A stretch of DNA of 64,000 nucleotides from Corynebacterium lactis RW2-5 (GCF_001274895.1 NZ_CP006841.1:2480001-2544000); one strand, 5' to 3'; shown: positions 41,847 to 50,901, counted from the stretch's first letter. Numbers and translations: made by a program. The notes: a model not told the origin generated them from the letters alone.

Positions 41847-41883
41847 TGTTACTGGGGGGGAGGCCGGGCCGACCCCTACCGCA

Positions 41884-43617
41884 CTACCCCTTCAAACCGG
41901 GAAAGTCAGTGTCCGCATACTCGGTCGAGGCCTTGGTCTCGCCGCCATCGCTGGCGTGGATTTCACCTTCGCGTTTACGCAGGTCAACACGGCGAATTTT
42001 GCCGGACACCGTTTTCGGCAGTTCGTAGAATTCAAGGCGGCGAATCCTCTTATACGGCGCCAAATTATCGTGGCAGTACTTGAGAATCGACTCCGCCACC
42101 TCAGCGGACGGCTCGGCGGACGCCACCAACGCAACATATGCCTTAGGCACTGCCAGACGAATCGGGTCCGGCGACGGCACTACCGCCACCTCCGCCACCG
42201 AGGGATGCTCGATCACCACGGATTCGAGCTCAAACGGCGACAATCGATAGTCCGACGCCTTGAAGACGTCGTCGGCACGCCCAATGTAGGAGATGTACCC
42301 GTCGGCGTCGCGCTCGGCGATATCGCCCGAGTGGTAGTAGCCATCGGCGAAGACTTCGTCATTCTTCTCCGGCGCTCCGTAGTAGCCCGGCGTGAGGCCC
42401 ACGGGCCGGGGGTCGAGGTTCAGACAGATCTCGCCGGTGTCTCCGATTTCGCCGGTCGCGGGGTCAATCAGAACCACATCCATGCCCGGCAGCGGGCGGC
42501 CCATCGAACCCGGCTTGACCTTCTGACCTGGTGTGTTGGCAATCTGAACGCTGGATTCCGTCTGCCCGAAACCATCGCGGATGGAGGTCTTCCACGCCTT
42601 CTCCACAGTGTTGATGAGTTCCGGATTCAGCGGCTCACCTGCAGCAACGAGCTTCTGCGGCGGGGTCTTGAGCCGGGTCAGGTCCGCCTGTACCAGCATT
42701 CGCCACACGGTCGGCGGGGCGCAGAAGCTGGTGACGCCCTCCTCAGCCATCTTGTCCATGAGCGCGGCGGCGTCGAAACGCGTGTAGTTGTACAGGAAGA
42801 TTGTCGCCCCCGCGATCCACGGCGCGAAGAAGTTCGACCAGGCGTGCTTCGCCCAGCCGGGCGCGGCTACGTTGAGGTGCACGTCGCCGGGCTCCAGGCC
42901 AATCCAGTACATGGTGGACAGGTGCCCCACTGGGTAGGAGGTGTGCGTGTGTTCGACAAGCTTCGCTTTGGACGTCGTGCCGGAGGTGAAGTACAGCAGC
43001 AGCGTCTCGTCGGCCGCGGTCTCCTGCTGCGGGGTGAAGCCCTCCGGCGCGGTGTGCGATTCACGGTAGAAGACGGTCGGGTGCGTGCCTTGCGCCGGCT
43101 TCGCTTCCGAGCCGACCTGAATGACGGTGATGTCTGCGTCGACGCCGTCGAACTTCGTGGCATCGTCCGGGTTGACCACCACCCAGCGAACCTCGGCGCG
43201 CTCCACGCGATCTTGCAGGTCCGCTGTGCCGAGCATTGCGGTCGCAGGGTTGAGCACCAGCCCCGCCTTGATGCAGGCGAGCATTGATTCCCAGAGTTCA
43301 ACCTGGTTATTCAGCATCAACATGACGCGGTCGCCACGGCGGGCGCCGAGCCCGAGCAGCCAGTTCGCCAGCTGGTCGGAGCGCCGTGACAGTTCCGCGA
43401 AAGTACGCCGTGTCGCGCTGCCGTCGATTTCGGTGATAACCAACGCTTCCTTGTCCGCGGTCGCAGGGTCGGCGCCGAGATGGTCGAACCAGTCGAGCGC
43501 GAAGTTGAAGTGGCTAAAGCGGGGCCACTCGAAGTTTGCTCGGGCGCTTTCGTAGTCCTCCCGGTGCTTAACTAGCAGGTCTCGGGCGGCGCGGAATTGC
43601 TCGGTTACCGTTGTCAT
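41884..43617 (-). CDS. AMP-forming acyl-CoA synthetase (medium-chain/ACSM-like)
   Basis: A 577-residue adenylate-forming enzyme. The start is ATG 43617 (MTTVTEQFRAAR) behind AAGGAATCCCAGG. It shows the phosphate-binding loop LLYFTSGTTSKAKLVEHTH, DGFGQTESS, the ATP-binding YHSGDIAERDADGYISYIGR, DVFKASDYRLSPFELE at the hinge, and the catalytic lysine region ELPKTVSGKIRRVDLR. It activates a free carboxylic acid to its CoA ester; the overall wording suggests short or medium chain acids. The usual SGTTGxPK loop has SGTTSKAK. Next to it are a TetR gene, an acyl-CoA dehydrogenase and an SDR, and a 24-bp operator candidate lies 216 bp upstream that is shared with the dehydrogenase gene. Confidence 0.9.
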   Translation of the reverse strand: MTTVTEQFRAARDLLVKHREDYESARANFEWPRFSHFNFALDWFDHLGADPATADKEALVITEIDGSATRRTFAELSRRSDQLANWLLGLGARRGDRVMLMLNNQVELWESMLACIKAGLVLNPATAMLGTADLQDRVERAEVRWVVVNPDDATKFDGVDADITVIQVGSEAKPAQGTHPTVFYRESHTAPEGFTPQQETAADETLLLYFTSGTTSKAKLVEHTHTSYPVGHLSTMYWIGLEPGDVHLNVAAPGWAKHAWSNFFAPWIAGATIFLYNYTRFDAAALMDKMAEEGVTSFCAPPTVWRMLVQADLTRLKTPPQKLVAAGEPLNPELINTVEKAWKTSIRDGFGQTESSVQIANTPGQKVKPGSMGRPLPGMDVVLIDPATGEIGDTGEICLNLDPRPVGLTPGYYGAPEKNDEVFADGYYHSGDIAERDADGYISYIGRADDVFKASDYRLSPFELESVVIEHPSVAEVAVVPSPDPIRLAVPKAYVALVASAEPSAEVAESILKYCHDNLAPYKRIRRLEFYELPKTVSGKIRRVDLRKREGEIHASDGGETKASTEYADTDFPGLKG

Positions 43618-43781
43618 CCTGGGATTCCTTACTGTGGTGCGACAGGTGATTTCCAGGGCCACATCCGTCGGCATCACTCCTCATCGCGACACCAAAAACT
43701 AGCCAAATGTGACCCAGGTCTCACTTTCATGCTAGCTGTTCATTTCTCTGTCAAAAACATCTTTCGGCCACAATTTTCCCC

Positions 43782-43792
43782 GCTTGCCGACG
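43782..43792 (-). repeat. Intergenic copy of the dispersed 11-mer CGTCGGCAAGC
   Basis: An exact copy, reading on the reverse strand, inside the 387-bp gap 43618-44004 between the acyl-CoA synthetase and TetR genes. This gap otherwise holds the operator at 43833-43856 and no supported gene. Confidence 0.85.
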
Positions 43793-43832
43793 CCCCAAGC
43801 GCCCCGACCGCCAGGCAGCCAAAGGGACAACT

Positions 43833-43856
43833 GTACGATTACGTGCTAAAACGTAC
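43833..43856. promoter_or_regulatory. TetR-type operator candidate, copy 1
   Basis: GTACGAT-N10-AACGTAC, 24 bp in total, upstream of the acyl-CoA synthetase gene. The same layout and half sites recur at 44745-44768 before the acyl-CoA dehydrogenase gene; the TetR gene lies between them. Confidence 0.6.
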
Positions 43857-44004
43857 ACTCGCCCGCCAACACCCAACAACGCCCTGACGGTCCAGTGCGC
43901 CCCGATATTTTCATTTTGGGGGTAAACAAACAGGGGAGAAAAGACGCATACAGGTCACAGCTACACACCCCGGGGAGGCAATACCGCCCCGAAACCGCCC
44001 GGAA

Positions 44005-44586
44005 CTACCTCTCAAGCCCGCGAATAACCAGCTCACCGAACGCAGCATAGGCCCGAGCGTTCGGCAATACATCCAGGTAGACGCCACTTTGAATATCCTG
44101 CAGGCTTCGCTGAATCAGCCGAGAAACAAAGCCCACCGACTCGATTGAAAACTCGCCGAACTCGACACCGGCACTAAGGATGCCATCCACGACCTTCACC
44201 GCAGCGGCCGTATTCACGGAGTAAACCTCCTGCGCCACCGGCTCCGCCAGGAGGTCGCGCATGAACTTTTCACTAGCAGGCTCAAGAGCCCGGGCAATCG
44301 CGGCAAAATACCCTTCCAGCACCTCTACACAGGGCAAATCCACGCCATCTTCAACCCATACCGGCTCGGTAGCGCGCGCCACTCCACGAAAAAACTCCAC
44401 GATCACACCGCGCAAGATCTCATCACGATTCGCGCCGAGCGAGTACATCGTCGACTTCGAGCAGCGATAGCGCCTCGCAGCCGCGTCGACGGTAAAGTCG
44501 GCAAATCCTTCGTTCAGGACGTCACGCATCAAGGCGTCAAAAAGAGCCTGCTGACGAGAGGTGAAATTCCTTTGACCGCTTCCCAT
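44005..44586 (-). CDS. TetR-family transcriptional regulator
   Basis: A 193-residue TetR repressor, start ATG 44586 (MGSGQRNFTSRQQALF). The N-terminal helix-turn-helix covers about 10-55 with FADFTVDAAARRYRCSKSTM and YSLGANRDEILRGV; note RYRCSKSTMYSLG where RGVSKGTLYRYF is common. The C-terminal helical domain binds the ligand, probably an acyl-CoA. The gene sits between an acyl-CoA synthetase and an acyl-CoA dehydrogenase/SDR pair, each preceded by the same 24-bp inverted repeat, so it most likely represses both. Upstream readings to 44706 lack a ribosome-binding site. A near copy of the dispersed 11-mer (last base T) lies upstream near 44629. Confidence 0.85.
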   Translation of the reverse strand: MGSGQRNFTSRQQALFDALMRDVLNEGFADFTVDAAARRYRCSKSTMYSLGANRDEILRGVIVEFFRGVARATEPVWVEDGVDLPCVEVLEGYFAAIARALEPASEKFMRDLLAEPVAQEVYSVNTAAAVKVVDGILSAGVEFGEFSIESVGFVSRLIQRSLQDIQSGVYLDVLPNARAYAAFGELVIRGLER

Positions 44587-44720
44587 AACCTGCAACTTTA
44601 ATTTTTCTCCCCGTTCGTTAGCGAGGTTTCCGTCGGCAAGTAGCCCCACACTAGCCTCTTCTCGACCGGGAGAGCAGCACCCCACCACAAAGTATTTTGT
44701 TTGCAAAACTTGATTTCTTT

Positions 44721-44736
44721 AGTGACCTGTGCCACA
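44721..44736. promoter_or_regulatory. GlxR-like site upstream of the acyl-CoA dehydrogenase gene
   Basis: AGTGACCTGTGCCACA matches TGTGA-N6-TCACA with two mismatches and lies 9 bp upstream of the TetR-type operator copy 2. Confidence 0.4.
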
Positions 44737-44744
44737 TTCTGACA

Positions 44745-44768
44745 GTACGATATTCCTTCAAATCGTAC
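44745..44768. promoter_or_regulatory. TetR-type operator candidate, copy 2
   Basis: GTACGAT-N10-ATCGTAC, a perfect 7-bp inverted repeat of 24 bp in total, ends 15 bp before the ATG of the acyl-CoA dehydrogenase gene. It has the same spacing and half sites as copy 1. Confidence 0.65.
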
Positions 44769-44783
44769 AGCGAGGACCATGCC

Positions 44784-45992
44784 ATGCCACCGATCTTGGA
44801 TAACAGCCATCCGCAGGGTGCTGCCCTGCAGAATGTTCCGTTCCCGCACGCAGACATCCTCGAGGTCGCTGACCAGCTCATCCCCGAAGAGCGCGAACGC
44901 CTGGCCATCATCCACGAGTTCCTCCAGACCGAGATCCGCCCCGACGTCGGCGAGTACTGGGACCGCGAGGAACTTCCGCGCGAGATGCTCCCCAAACTCG
45001 CAGTTCACGGGCTCGGTGAGGTAGAACTTTCCGGGACCTCGCGGCTGTTCCGAGGCCTCGTTTACGCGGAGGTCACGCGCGCGGATGTCTCACTGTCCGC
45101 TCTTGTCGGTATCCACAACGAGCTCATCGTCGGCCTTATCAACGCCCTGGGCTCCGAAGAGCAGAAGGAGCGCTGGCTGCCTGGCCTGCGCCGATTCACC
45201 AACCTCGGTTGCTTCGCCCTCACCGAACCCGATAGCGGCTCCGACATCGCCGGCGGCCTGTCCACCACTGCCACGCTTACCGACGACGGCTGGGTCATAA
45301 ACGGCGAAAAGCGCTGGATCGGTGCCGGCACAATCGCGGACTTTGCCATCGTGTTCGCCCGCGACACGGCCGATAACCGAATCAAGGGATTCATCGTCGA
45401 GCTGGATCGTGACGGCGTATCCACCTCAAAAATCAGCCGTAAGATGGGCCTTCGCATCATGCAGAACGCCGACATGGTGTTCGACAATGTCCTCATCCCG
45501 GCCGAGAACCTCATCCCCGGCGCAGAGTCCTTCGCCGACACCAACGAATATCTTTGCAACTCCCGTGCTTGGGTCGGCTGGCAGGCCGCGGGTCTGCAGC
45601 TCGGCATCTTCGACAAGGCCCGAGAGTACGCCGTGACCCGCAAGCAGTTCGGCAAGCCGCTGGCGGGATTCCAGCTGGTCCAGGAGGCGCTGGTGCGCAT
45701 CCTCGGCAATACGACCGCATCACTGGGCATGATGGCGCAGGTCGCTCACCTGCAGGAACAGGGTAATCTGCAGATGCCGTATGCAGCGCTGGCGAAGGCC
45801 ACCGCCACCCGCTTCGCTCGCGAATCTGCCGCGGCCGGGCGCAACATCGGAGGCGGCAACGGCATCCTCACCGACTTCGACCTGTCCAAGATGATGGCCG
45901 ACGCCGAGGTTCTCTACACCTACGAAGGCACCTACGAAATCAACTCCCTCATCGTCGGCCGCGCCGTCACGGGTCAGTCCGCATTCGTGTAA
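44784..45992 (+). CDS. Acyl-CoA dehydrogenase (glutaryl-CoA dehydrogenase-like clade)
   Basis: A 402-residue FAD flavoenzyme starting at ATG 44784 (MPPILDNSHPQG) behind GAGGACCATGCC. Family segments are GCFALTEPDSGSDIAGG, WVINGEKRWIGAGTIADF, RKMGLRIMQNADMVFDNV, RKQFGKPLAGFQLVQEALV, and the catalytic glutamate in LYTYEGTYEINSLIVGRAVT. The motif around the glutamate and the absence of R in the GcdH position (here LSALVGIHNEL) suggest a straight- or branched-chain acyl-CoA substrate rather than glutaryl-CoA. It lies 46 bp upstream of an SDR gene, likely in one operon, under the TetR-type operator at 44745-44768. Confidence 0.88.
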   Translation: MPPILDNSHPQGAALQNVPFPHADILEVADQLIPEERERLAIIHEFLQTEIRPDVGEYWDREELPREMLPKLAVHGLGEVELSGTSRLFRGLVYAEVTRADVSLSALVGIHNELIVGLINALGSEEQKERWLPGLRRFTNLGCFALTEPDSGSDIAGGLSTTATLTDDGWVINGEKRWIGAGTIADFAIVFARDTADNRIKGFIVELDRDGVSTSKISRKMGLRIMQNADMVFDNVLIPAENLIPGAESFADTNEYLCNSRAWVGWQAAGLQLGIFDKAREYAVTRKQFGKPLAGFQLVQEALVRILGNTTASLGMMAQVAHLQEQGNLQMPYAALAKATATRFARESAAAGRNIGGGNGILTDFDLSKMMADAEVLYTYEGTYEINSLIVGRAVTGQSAFV

Positions 45993-46038
45993 AACGCCAG
46001 CCACCCAGCCACCAACTATCCCACGGAATGAGACTTCC

Positions 46039-46824
46039 ATGCAGCTAGACAGCACAATCTCCGCAATCGTCACCGGCGGCGCGTCCGGCCTCGGTGCCGC
46101 GACTGCCCGCATGCTCGCCGAGCGCGGTGTCCACGTCACTGCCTTCGACCTCGCCCGCTCCATCGACTCGCTTTCCGACGATGCCAAGGTCCCCGGCGTT
46201 ACCTACGCCGCCGTGGACGTCACTGACTTCGAACAGGTATCCGCGGGAGTCGCCGCCGCACAACGGGCGACGCGCGATGCGCCATTGCGCGTTGCGGTGA
46301 ACTGCGCCGGGATTGCGCCGTCGGCACGCATTGTGGGGCGCAGCGGTCCGCACGATCCCGGGCTCTTTGCGACGGTGCTGAATGTGAACCTGAACGGCAC
46401 CTTTCACGTCATGACTGCGGCGGCGAATGCGATGGCCGCGCAGGATCCCATCGATGCAGGTGGGGACGGGATGCGAGGCGTGATTATCAACACGTCATCG
46501 GTGGCGGCGTTCGAGGGGCAGGTCGGGCAGGCGGCGTATTCGGCGTCGAAGGGCGCGGTGCATGCGCTGTCGATTACCGCAGCGCGTGACCTGGCGAGCT
46601 TGGGAATCCGCGTCAACGCGATTGCGCCCGGCGTGGTCGAGACGCCCATGATGCAGCAGATCACTGAGGAGTTCCGCGAGCACCTGGCCAAGATTGTGCA
46701 ATTCCCGGCGCGGTTGGCGAGGCCGGAGGAGTACGCGAAGTTGGCGGAGTCGATTATTAGTAACGACTACCTCAATGGCGAGACGATTCGCCTCGACGGG
46801 GCGCTGCGGATGCCGCCACGGTAA
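46039..46824 (+). CDS. SDR-family 3-hydroxyacyl-CoA dehydrogenase (type II-like)
   Basis: A 261-residue classical SDR. The cofactor loop is VTGGASGLGAATARML (11-26), NCAGIAP is at 88-94, and the catalytic residues are S153 (INTSSVAAFEGQ) and Y167/K171 (AAYSASKGAVHAL); APGVVETPMM follows. The wording is that of the HSD17B10/type II 3-hydroxyacyl-CoA dehydrogenase group, which oxidises the hydroxyacyl-CoA made by enoyl-CoA hydratase in branched-chain or fatty acid breakdown. With the preceding dehydrogenase (46-bp gap) and the hydratase at 40949 a beta-oxidation-like sequence is complete up to the thiolase, which is not in the window. ATG follows GGAATGAGACTTCC. Confidence 0.88.
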   Translation: MQLDSTISAIVTGGASGLGAATARMLAERGVHVTAFDLARSIDSLSDDAKVPGVTYAAVDVTDFEQVSAGVAAAQRATRDAPLRVAVNCAGIAPSARIVGRSGPHDPGLFATVLNVNLNGTFHVMTAAANAMAAQDPIDAGGDGMRGVIINTSSVAAFEGQVGQAAYSASKGAVHALSITAARDLASLGIRVNAIAPGVVETPMMQQITEEFREHLAKIVQFPARLARPEEYAKLAESIISNDYLNGETIRLDGALRMPPR

Positions 46825-46891
46825 GTGTGGTGTTCGGGCGTTCGGATGATCGGGCGTTCGCGCGTTCGGGGCGCGCCTGTCGCGGCGGCGT

Positions 46892-48049
46892 TTAGCTGCC
46901 GTACGCAGGAAGACCCCAGTACGGGAATACGGCCCTAGAAGTCTGCACTAGCGCAGGATGCGGTCGCTCTGCCATTACTTGATGGGCATCGAAGGCTGAG
47001 GTCAAAGAACCAATATCCACGTCCTCATCGCCGAGCGTGCGCCCCGGCGCATGCCCCCAGTCGGCGGGCATGCGGGAATCGGCGGGAAGTTCTACTTCGG
47101 CGACGGCGGCGAGCACGTGTGTCCAGGCGCGTGCGACCGAGTCGCGGCTGTAGCCGCCACCGCCCAACGCGACCCATTTCCCACCCGCGAACCGGCGTGC
47201 CCACGACGACATTGAGCGGTAGGCAATCCCCATCGCGTCAATGCTGACCTCCAGGTCAGCCAAAGGATCCGCTCGGTGCGGATCGGCGCCGTGCTGGCTG
47301 ATGATCAACTGCGGGGAAAATTTCTGCAGCAGCGGTGGAACGGCGGCGTGGATGGCCTGAAGCCACGTGTGATCATCGGCGTCGCGCGGCAGTGCAATAT
47401 TGACGGCGGTTCCGGCTGCAGAGGGCCCGCCGATGTCGCCGGGGAAGCCAGTGCCGGGAAACAGGTAGAGGCCGGACTCGTGGACGGAGATGGTCAGCAC
47501 GCAAGGGTCGTCCCAGAAAATCTGCTCGACCCCATCGCCGTGGTGGGCGTCCAGATCAATGTATGCGACCCGCTCGGCACCACCGCGGTCCAGCAGCCAG
47601 CGAATCGCGACCGCAGCATCGTTATACATACAAAAACCAGCCATACGCTCGGGGAATGCGTGGTGCAGCCCACCCTCCAAATGCGCTGCTCGGGGAGCCG
47701 CTCCCTCCCACACTGCCCTGGTCGCTGCGAGGGTTCCGGAGACGATGGCAGCTGCCGCGTCGGGAAGCCCGTCGACAATGGGATTTTCCTCAGTCCCGAG
47801 GCCGTGACTCTCGCTCGGCCGATTTCGCTTCGCCGCGGCAACATACTCGGGCGTGTGGACCAGACCGAGCACCCCGTCCTGCAGTGGCGGAGGCGTCTCA
47901 TGGCGGAATTGCCCCAGAACACCGAAGTAATCGGCCAACCCCAGCGCGAGGCTGACGCGGTCGGGTCCCATCGGGTGATCGCGCCCGAGATCGTACTGGT
48001 AGATATCCGTTCCATCTACCAGCAGCGGTACCTGCGAACTCTCGCTCAT
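46892..48049 (-). CDS. acuC: AcuC-type protein deacetylase (histone deacetylase family)
   Basis: A 385-residue zinc deacetylase of the arginase/HDAC fold. Active-site segments are HLEGGLHHAFPERMAGFCMY (the tandem histidines), YIDLDAHHGDGVEQIFW (metal-binding Asp and His), SVHESGLYLFPGTG, ISQHGADPHRADPLADL and LGGGGYSRDSVARAW. AcuC removes acetyl groups from acetyl-CoA synthetase and so restores its activity. The ATG follows a strong AAGGAGGTCGAGA. The next gene upstream, 56 bp away on the same strand, is a Pat-like protein acetyltransferase, which would be the opposing enzyme. Convergent with the SDR gene; the short gap 46825-46891 has repeated CGGGCGTTCG units. Confidence 0.92.
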   Translation of the reverse strand: MSESSQVPLLVDGTDIYQYDLGRDHPMGPDRVSLALGLADYFGVLGQFRHETPPPLQDGVLGLVHTPEYVAAAKRNRPSESHGLGTEENPIVDGLPDAAAAIVSGTLAATRAVWEGAAPRAAHLEGGLHHAFPERMAGFCMYNDAAVAIRWLLDRGGAERVAYIDLDAHHGDGVEQIFWDDPCVLTISVHESGLYLFPGTGFPGDIGGPSAAGTAVNIALPRDADDHTWLQAIHAAVPPLLQKFSPQLIISQHGADPHRADPLADLEVSIDAMGIAYRSMSSWARRFAGGKWVALGGGGYSRDSVARAWTHVLAAVAEVELPADSRMPADWGHAPGRTLGDEDVDIGSLTSAFDAHQVMAERPHPALVQTSRAVFPYWGLPAYGS

Positions 48050-48105
48050 TCTCGACCTCCTTGAACACCTGCCAGCAACTCGCCCCCTCGCCTGGTCCCC
48101 CGTTA

Positions 48106-50901
48106 CTAAAGCGCGCGTGCCGACGGATCGCGGTTCGTCCCCAGCGGCGCCACCTTTACACGAGCCCCGACAACGGACGTGGATTTTTCAGCGGCAACAA
48201 CCGGATACAGCTCAACCTCGACAATGGACGGGTGGTCGTCAGCGAGTGCCGATAGCCGCATGATGATCTCCTCGACCTCTGTGAGATTGACCGGCGGCAA
48301 CCCTCGCCCTCCCGTGAGCAATCCCGCCGACTTCAGCCCCAACAGCATCCTGCGAGCATCTGACCTGCGTAGAGGCGGAGCACAATAACTGACATCACCC
48401 AGCACCTCCGAGGCGAGTCCCGCCACTCCCACCGACGTCATCGGCCCGAGGGCCGCATCTTCTACGGAAGAAACAGTCAAGGTCGTCCCAGAGGGGACAG
48501 TGGCCTGGACGACTGGTTGCACAGCGGCAAGGTCCGAATCCGGATCAAGGCCGACCTCCCGCGCCATGGCCATCAGTTTCTTCCAGGCAAGCCTCATTTC
48601 CTCAGGTGAGGCGATGTGTCGAACCACGCTGGGAAGTTCGGGGCGCCCCTTGAAAACGCGGTTCGTGGACTTCAGCACGACATCCCAACTGAGTTGCCCC
48701 GCCGCTTCGATTGCTCCCTCGACACTTTCGACAGCCTGCCATGGCTCGACGTCTATGCCGTAGCAACCAAGGATTGCCGTGGCCTCAGCATCGCTGACCC
48801 AACGCCCGCCGGACGATTTGTGCCCATTGGACGCGCCTAACACTGACTGTGCCAACGCCTCCTCGACCAAGTGCTGCACGCTCTGCTTGGCATCTTCTTG
48901 GATGACGGGGAATTCATCCGCTGGCGTCGGCTTCGCCAGCTCACGGCGCCGCTGTGTCTCTGCTATCAGCGATATGGCCTCTAGCGCGTCGGCGTAATTG
49001 TCGATGACAGGAAGCTGCCCGAGCTCTTCCTCCCCGCAAGTGCCATCTTCACCAAAGCCGCAGGAAACGCCAAGACCACCGAAACCTACAAGGCTCGCAA
49101 TTAGGGGCACCGACGAACCCGCAGCGGCGTGGTGATCGAGGACCGTGCTGGCGTCGGCAAGCAGCGGTTCCCCCGCCTCGGCAATAGTGACAACCACGGC
49201 ATCAACGCGCGATTGCGCACACGGCGGAGCGCCGTCGCCGCCTGACCCGAGCAGCGCAGAAAGGGCCTGGTCGAGGGCGAGCACTGGATCCTCGACGGGC
49301 GATGCAGGAACAGGCACCGCGACCGGAGTCAGCCCGAAGCGCACCGCGGACTGCTCCATTTGATGCAGCAGCCCGGATGAGTTAGACACCACCGCGACAC
49401 GTGAACCTCGCGGCACCGGCTGACGTGCCAGAATCTGCGCGACATTAAACATGGTCTCGCGACGCGACACCACCATCGCGCCCGTGCCGCGAATAACCTC
49501 GTCGACACCGGCAGCACCAATCTGCGCCAAGTCCACATCGCCGTAGTGACGGGCGTTGACCAAAGCCCGCGAGGGCATAAACACAATCACATGTTTGACC
49601 AGCGCCAATCGACGCAGCACGCGGAAGAATTTTCTCGGGTTACCGACCGCATCCAGCGATAGCAGGCAGACTCGGGTGCGCTCGTCAGTGCTCCAAAACT
49701 GCATCACGTCGTTGCCTGTGACATCAGAAAACAGCCCCGCGCCTAGGAAATTGCTCACTCCCGTTCCGTGTTGCAGCACCTGGGACAGCATCACGGTCGC
49801 CACACCCGCGGACTGCGCAAACACCCCAACGCCGCCCTGCCTGGGCATAGGCGCAGGCGTTGCATTCAGCGATACCGACGCCTCCGTGTTGACCAAGCCA
49901 AGCGCCGCCGGCCCCAGCGCCCGCAGGCCGTAATCGCGCGCCACATCCACCACTCGCTGCGCGCTTTCCGACGACACCCCGGGACTCACATTGCTAGCCA
50001 GAACTGCGACGCCGTAGGCATCGCGGCGGGCCGCGGCGGCCATCACTTCGTTCAGGACATCGAAGAGATCCGGAGACTGGGAGATGAGCACGAGGTCCGC
50101 TGTTATCTCCGGAGCCGCTGACTCAAGGGCCTTTGCAGGATTTCCGTCCGTGGCCTGCGCGGCAACCTCATGAATATCGCCGGTGAACCCCGCCCCCTTG
50201 AGAGTGGAGACCACCCCGGCGACGTCATCCGCCGGCCCCAGAACTGCGATGGAGCGCGGATGCAGGAGGCGCCGTAACGAGTTCGCTTCGGCTCGTTGCT
50301 CCCGACGCTCCATGACCTCCCTGGACACCGGCGACGTGGCGATTGCGAAGTCGACGGCAATCAGGCCGTCGGCAAGCTCTGGTTTTGCGGAATACCCTGC
50401 GCGGACGAAGGTCTGCACCATGTTGCGATTTTTCGGCAGCATCTCGGCGACAAAACGGTCAATGCCCTGCTCCCGGCCGACCTCCGCGAGATGCTCGAGG
50501 AGGATATTGCCGACGCCGCGGCCATGGTGGGAATCCTGAACCAGGAAAGCGACATCTGCGACGCGTTCTGGAAGCAGCTGCTCCACCAGGCGATAGGTGG
50601 CCACGCCGACGATGCGGGCACGGTCGGTGACTACAAGCGTCACGCGGTCGCGGCCATCGGCCCCGAGCCAGGCGCGCAGATCCTCCTCCGTGAGGTCCGG
50701 ATGAGTGCCGAAAAAACGCAGATACTTGGAGCGGTCAGACACCCTCGCGTAGAAATTGCGCAGCTCAGCACGGTCAAATGCGGTAATTGGACGTAAGGTT
50801 GCGATACCACCGTCATTCAGGATGACATCCGCCTCCCATGCCCCGGAAGCCGACGCAGCGTGACTGCGCTCGCCGACATTTGTACCGTCTAGGCCACTCA
50901 T
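48106..50901 (-). CDS. Pat-like protein lysine acetyltransferase: GNAT fused to acyl-CoA synthetase (NDP-forming)-like domains
   Basis: A 931-residue fusion. An N-terminal GNAT domain (about 22-185) carries the acetyl-CoA-binding SHHGRGVGNILLEHLAE (124-140). It is followed by a CoA-binding domain (LLHPRSIAVLGPADDVAGVV), a succinyl-CoA-ligase-like middle (GVFAQSAGVATVMLSQ, AVVSNSSGL) and an ATP-grasp-like C-terminus (LVEEALAQSVLG, WDVVLKSTNRVFKG, PPVNLTEVEEIIMRLSALAD). Enzymes of this architecture acetylate lysines of acyl-CoA synthetases and other proteins; the synthetase-like part is regulatory. Its partner AcuC is immediately downstream. ATG follows CGAAAGGTAG. Two dispersed 11-mers are inside (49152, 50367). 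Confidence 0.87.
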   Translation of the reverse strand: MSGLDGTNVGERSHAASASGAWEADVILNDGGIATLRPITAFDRAELRNFYARVSDRSKYLRFFGTHPDLTEEDLRAWLGADGRDRVTLVVTDRARIVGVATYRLVEQLLPERVADVAFLVQDSHHGRGVGNILLEHLAEVGREQGIDRFVAEMLPKNRNMVQTFVRAGYSAKPELADGLIAVDFAIATSPVSREVMERREQRAEANSLRRLLHPRSIAVLGPADDVAGVVSTLKGAGFTGDIHEVAAQATDGNPAKALESAAPEITADLVLISQSPDLFDVLNEVMAAAARRDAYGVAVLASNVSPGVSSESAQRVVDVARDYGLRALGPAALGLVNTEASVSLNATPAPMPRQGGVGVFAQSAGVATVMLSQVLQHGTGVSNFLGAGLFSDVTGNDVMQFWSTDERTRVCLLSLDAVGNPRKFFRVLRRLALVKHVIVFMPSRALVNARHYGDVDLAQIGAAGVDEVIRGTGAMVVSRRETMFNVAQILARQPVPRGSRVAVVSNSSGLLHQMEQSAVRFGLTPVAVPVPASPVEDPVLALDQALSALLGSGGDGAPPCAQSRVDAVVVTIAEAGEPLLADASTVLDHHAAAGSSVPLIASLVGFGGLGVSCGFGEDGTCGEEELGQLPVIDNYADALEAISLIAETQRRRELAKPTPADEFPVIQEDAKQSVQHLVEEALAQSVLGASNGHKSSGGRWVSDAEATAILGCYGIDVEPWQAVESVEGAIEAAGQLSWDVVLKSTNRVFKGRPELPSVVRHIASPEEMRLAWKKLMAMAREVGLDPDSDLAAVQPVVQATVPSGTTLTVSSVEDAALGPMTSVGVAGLASEVLGDVSYCAPPLRRSDARRMLLGLKSAGLLTGGRGLPPVNLTEVEEIIMRLSALADDHPSIVEVELYPVVAAEKSTSVVGARVKVAPLGTNRDPSARAL

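Noticed and set aside
41756..41860. Phase-variable poly-G tract
   Set aside because: The G-runs are between the 3' ends of convergent genes and not in a promoter or coding region, so switching would have no obvious effect.
46825..46891. CGGGCGTTCG repeats as a regulatory array
   Set aside because: Three or four short imperfect copies between convergent stops; too little to support a site, possibly part of a weak terminator.
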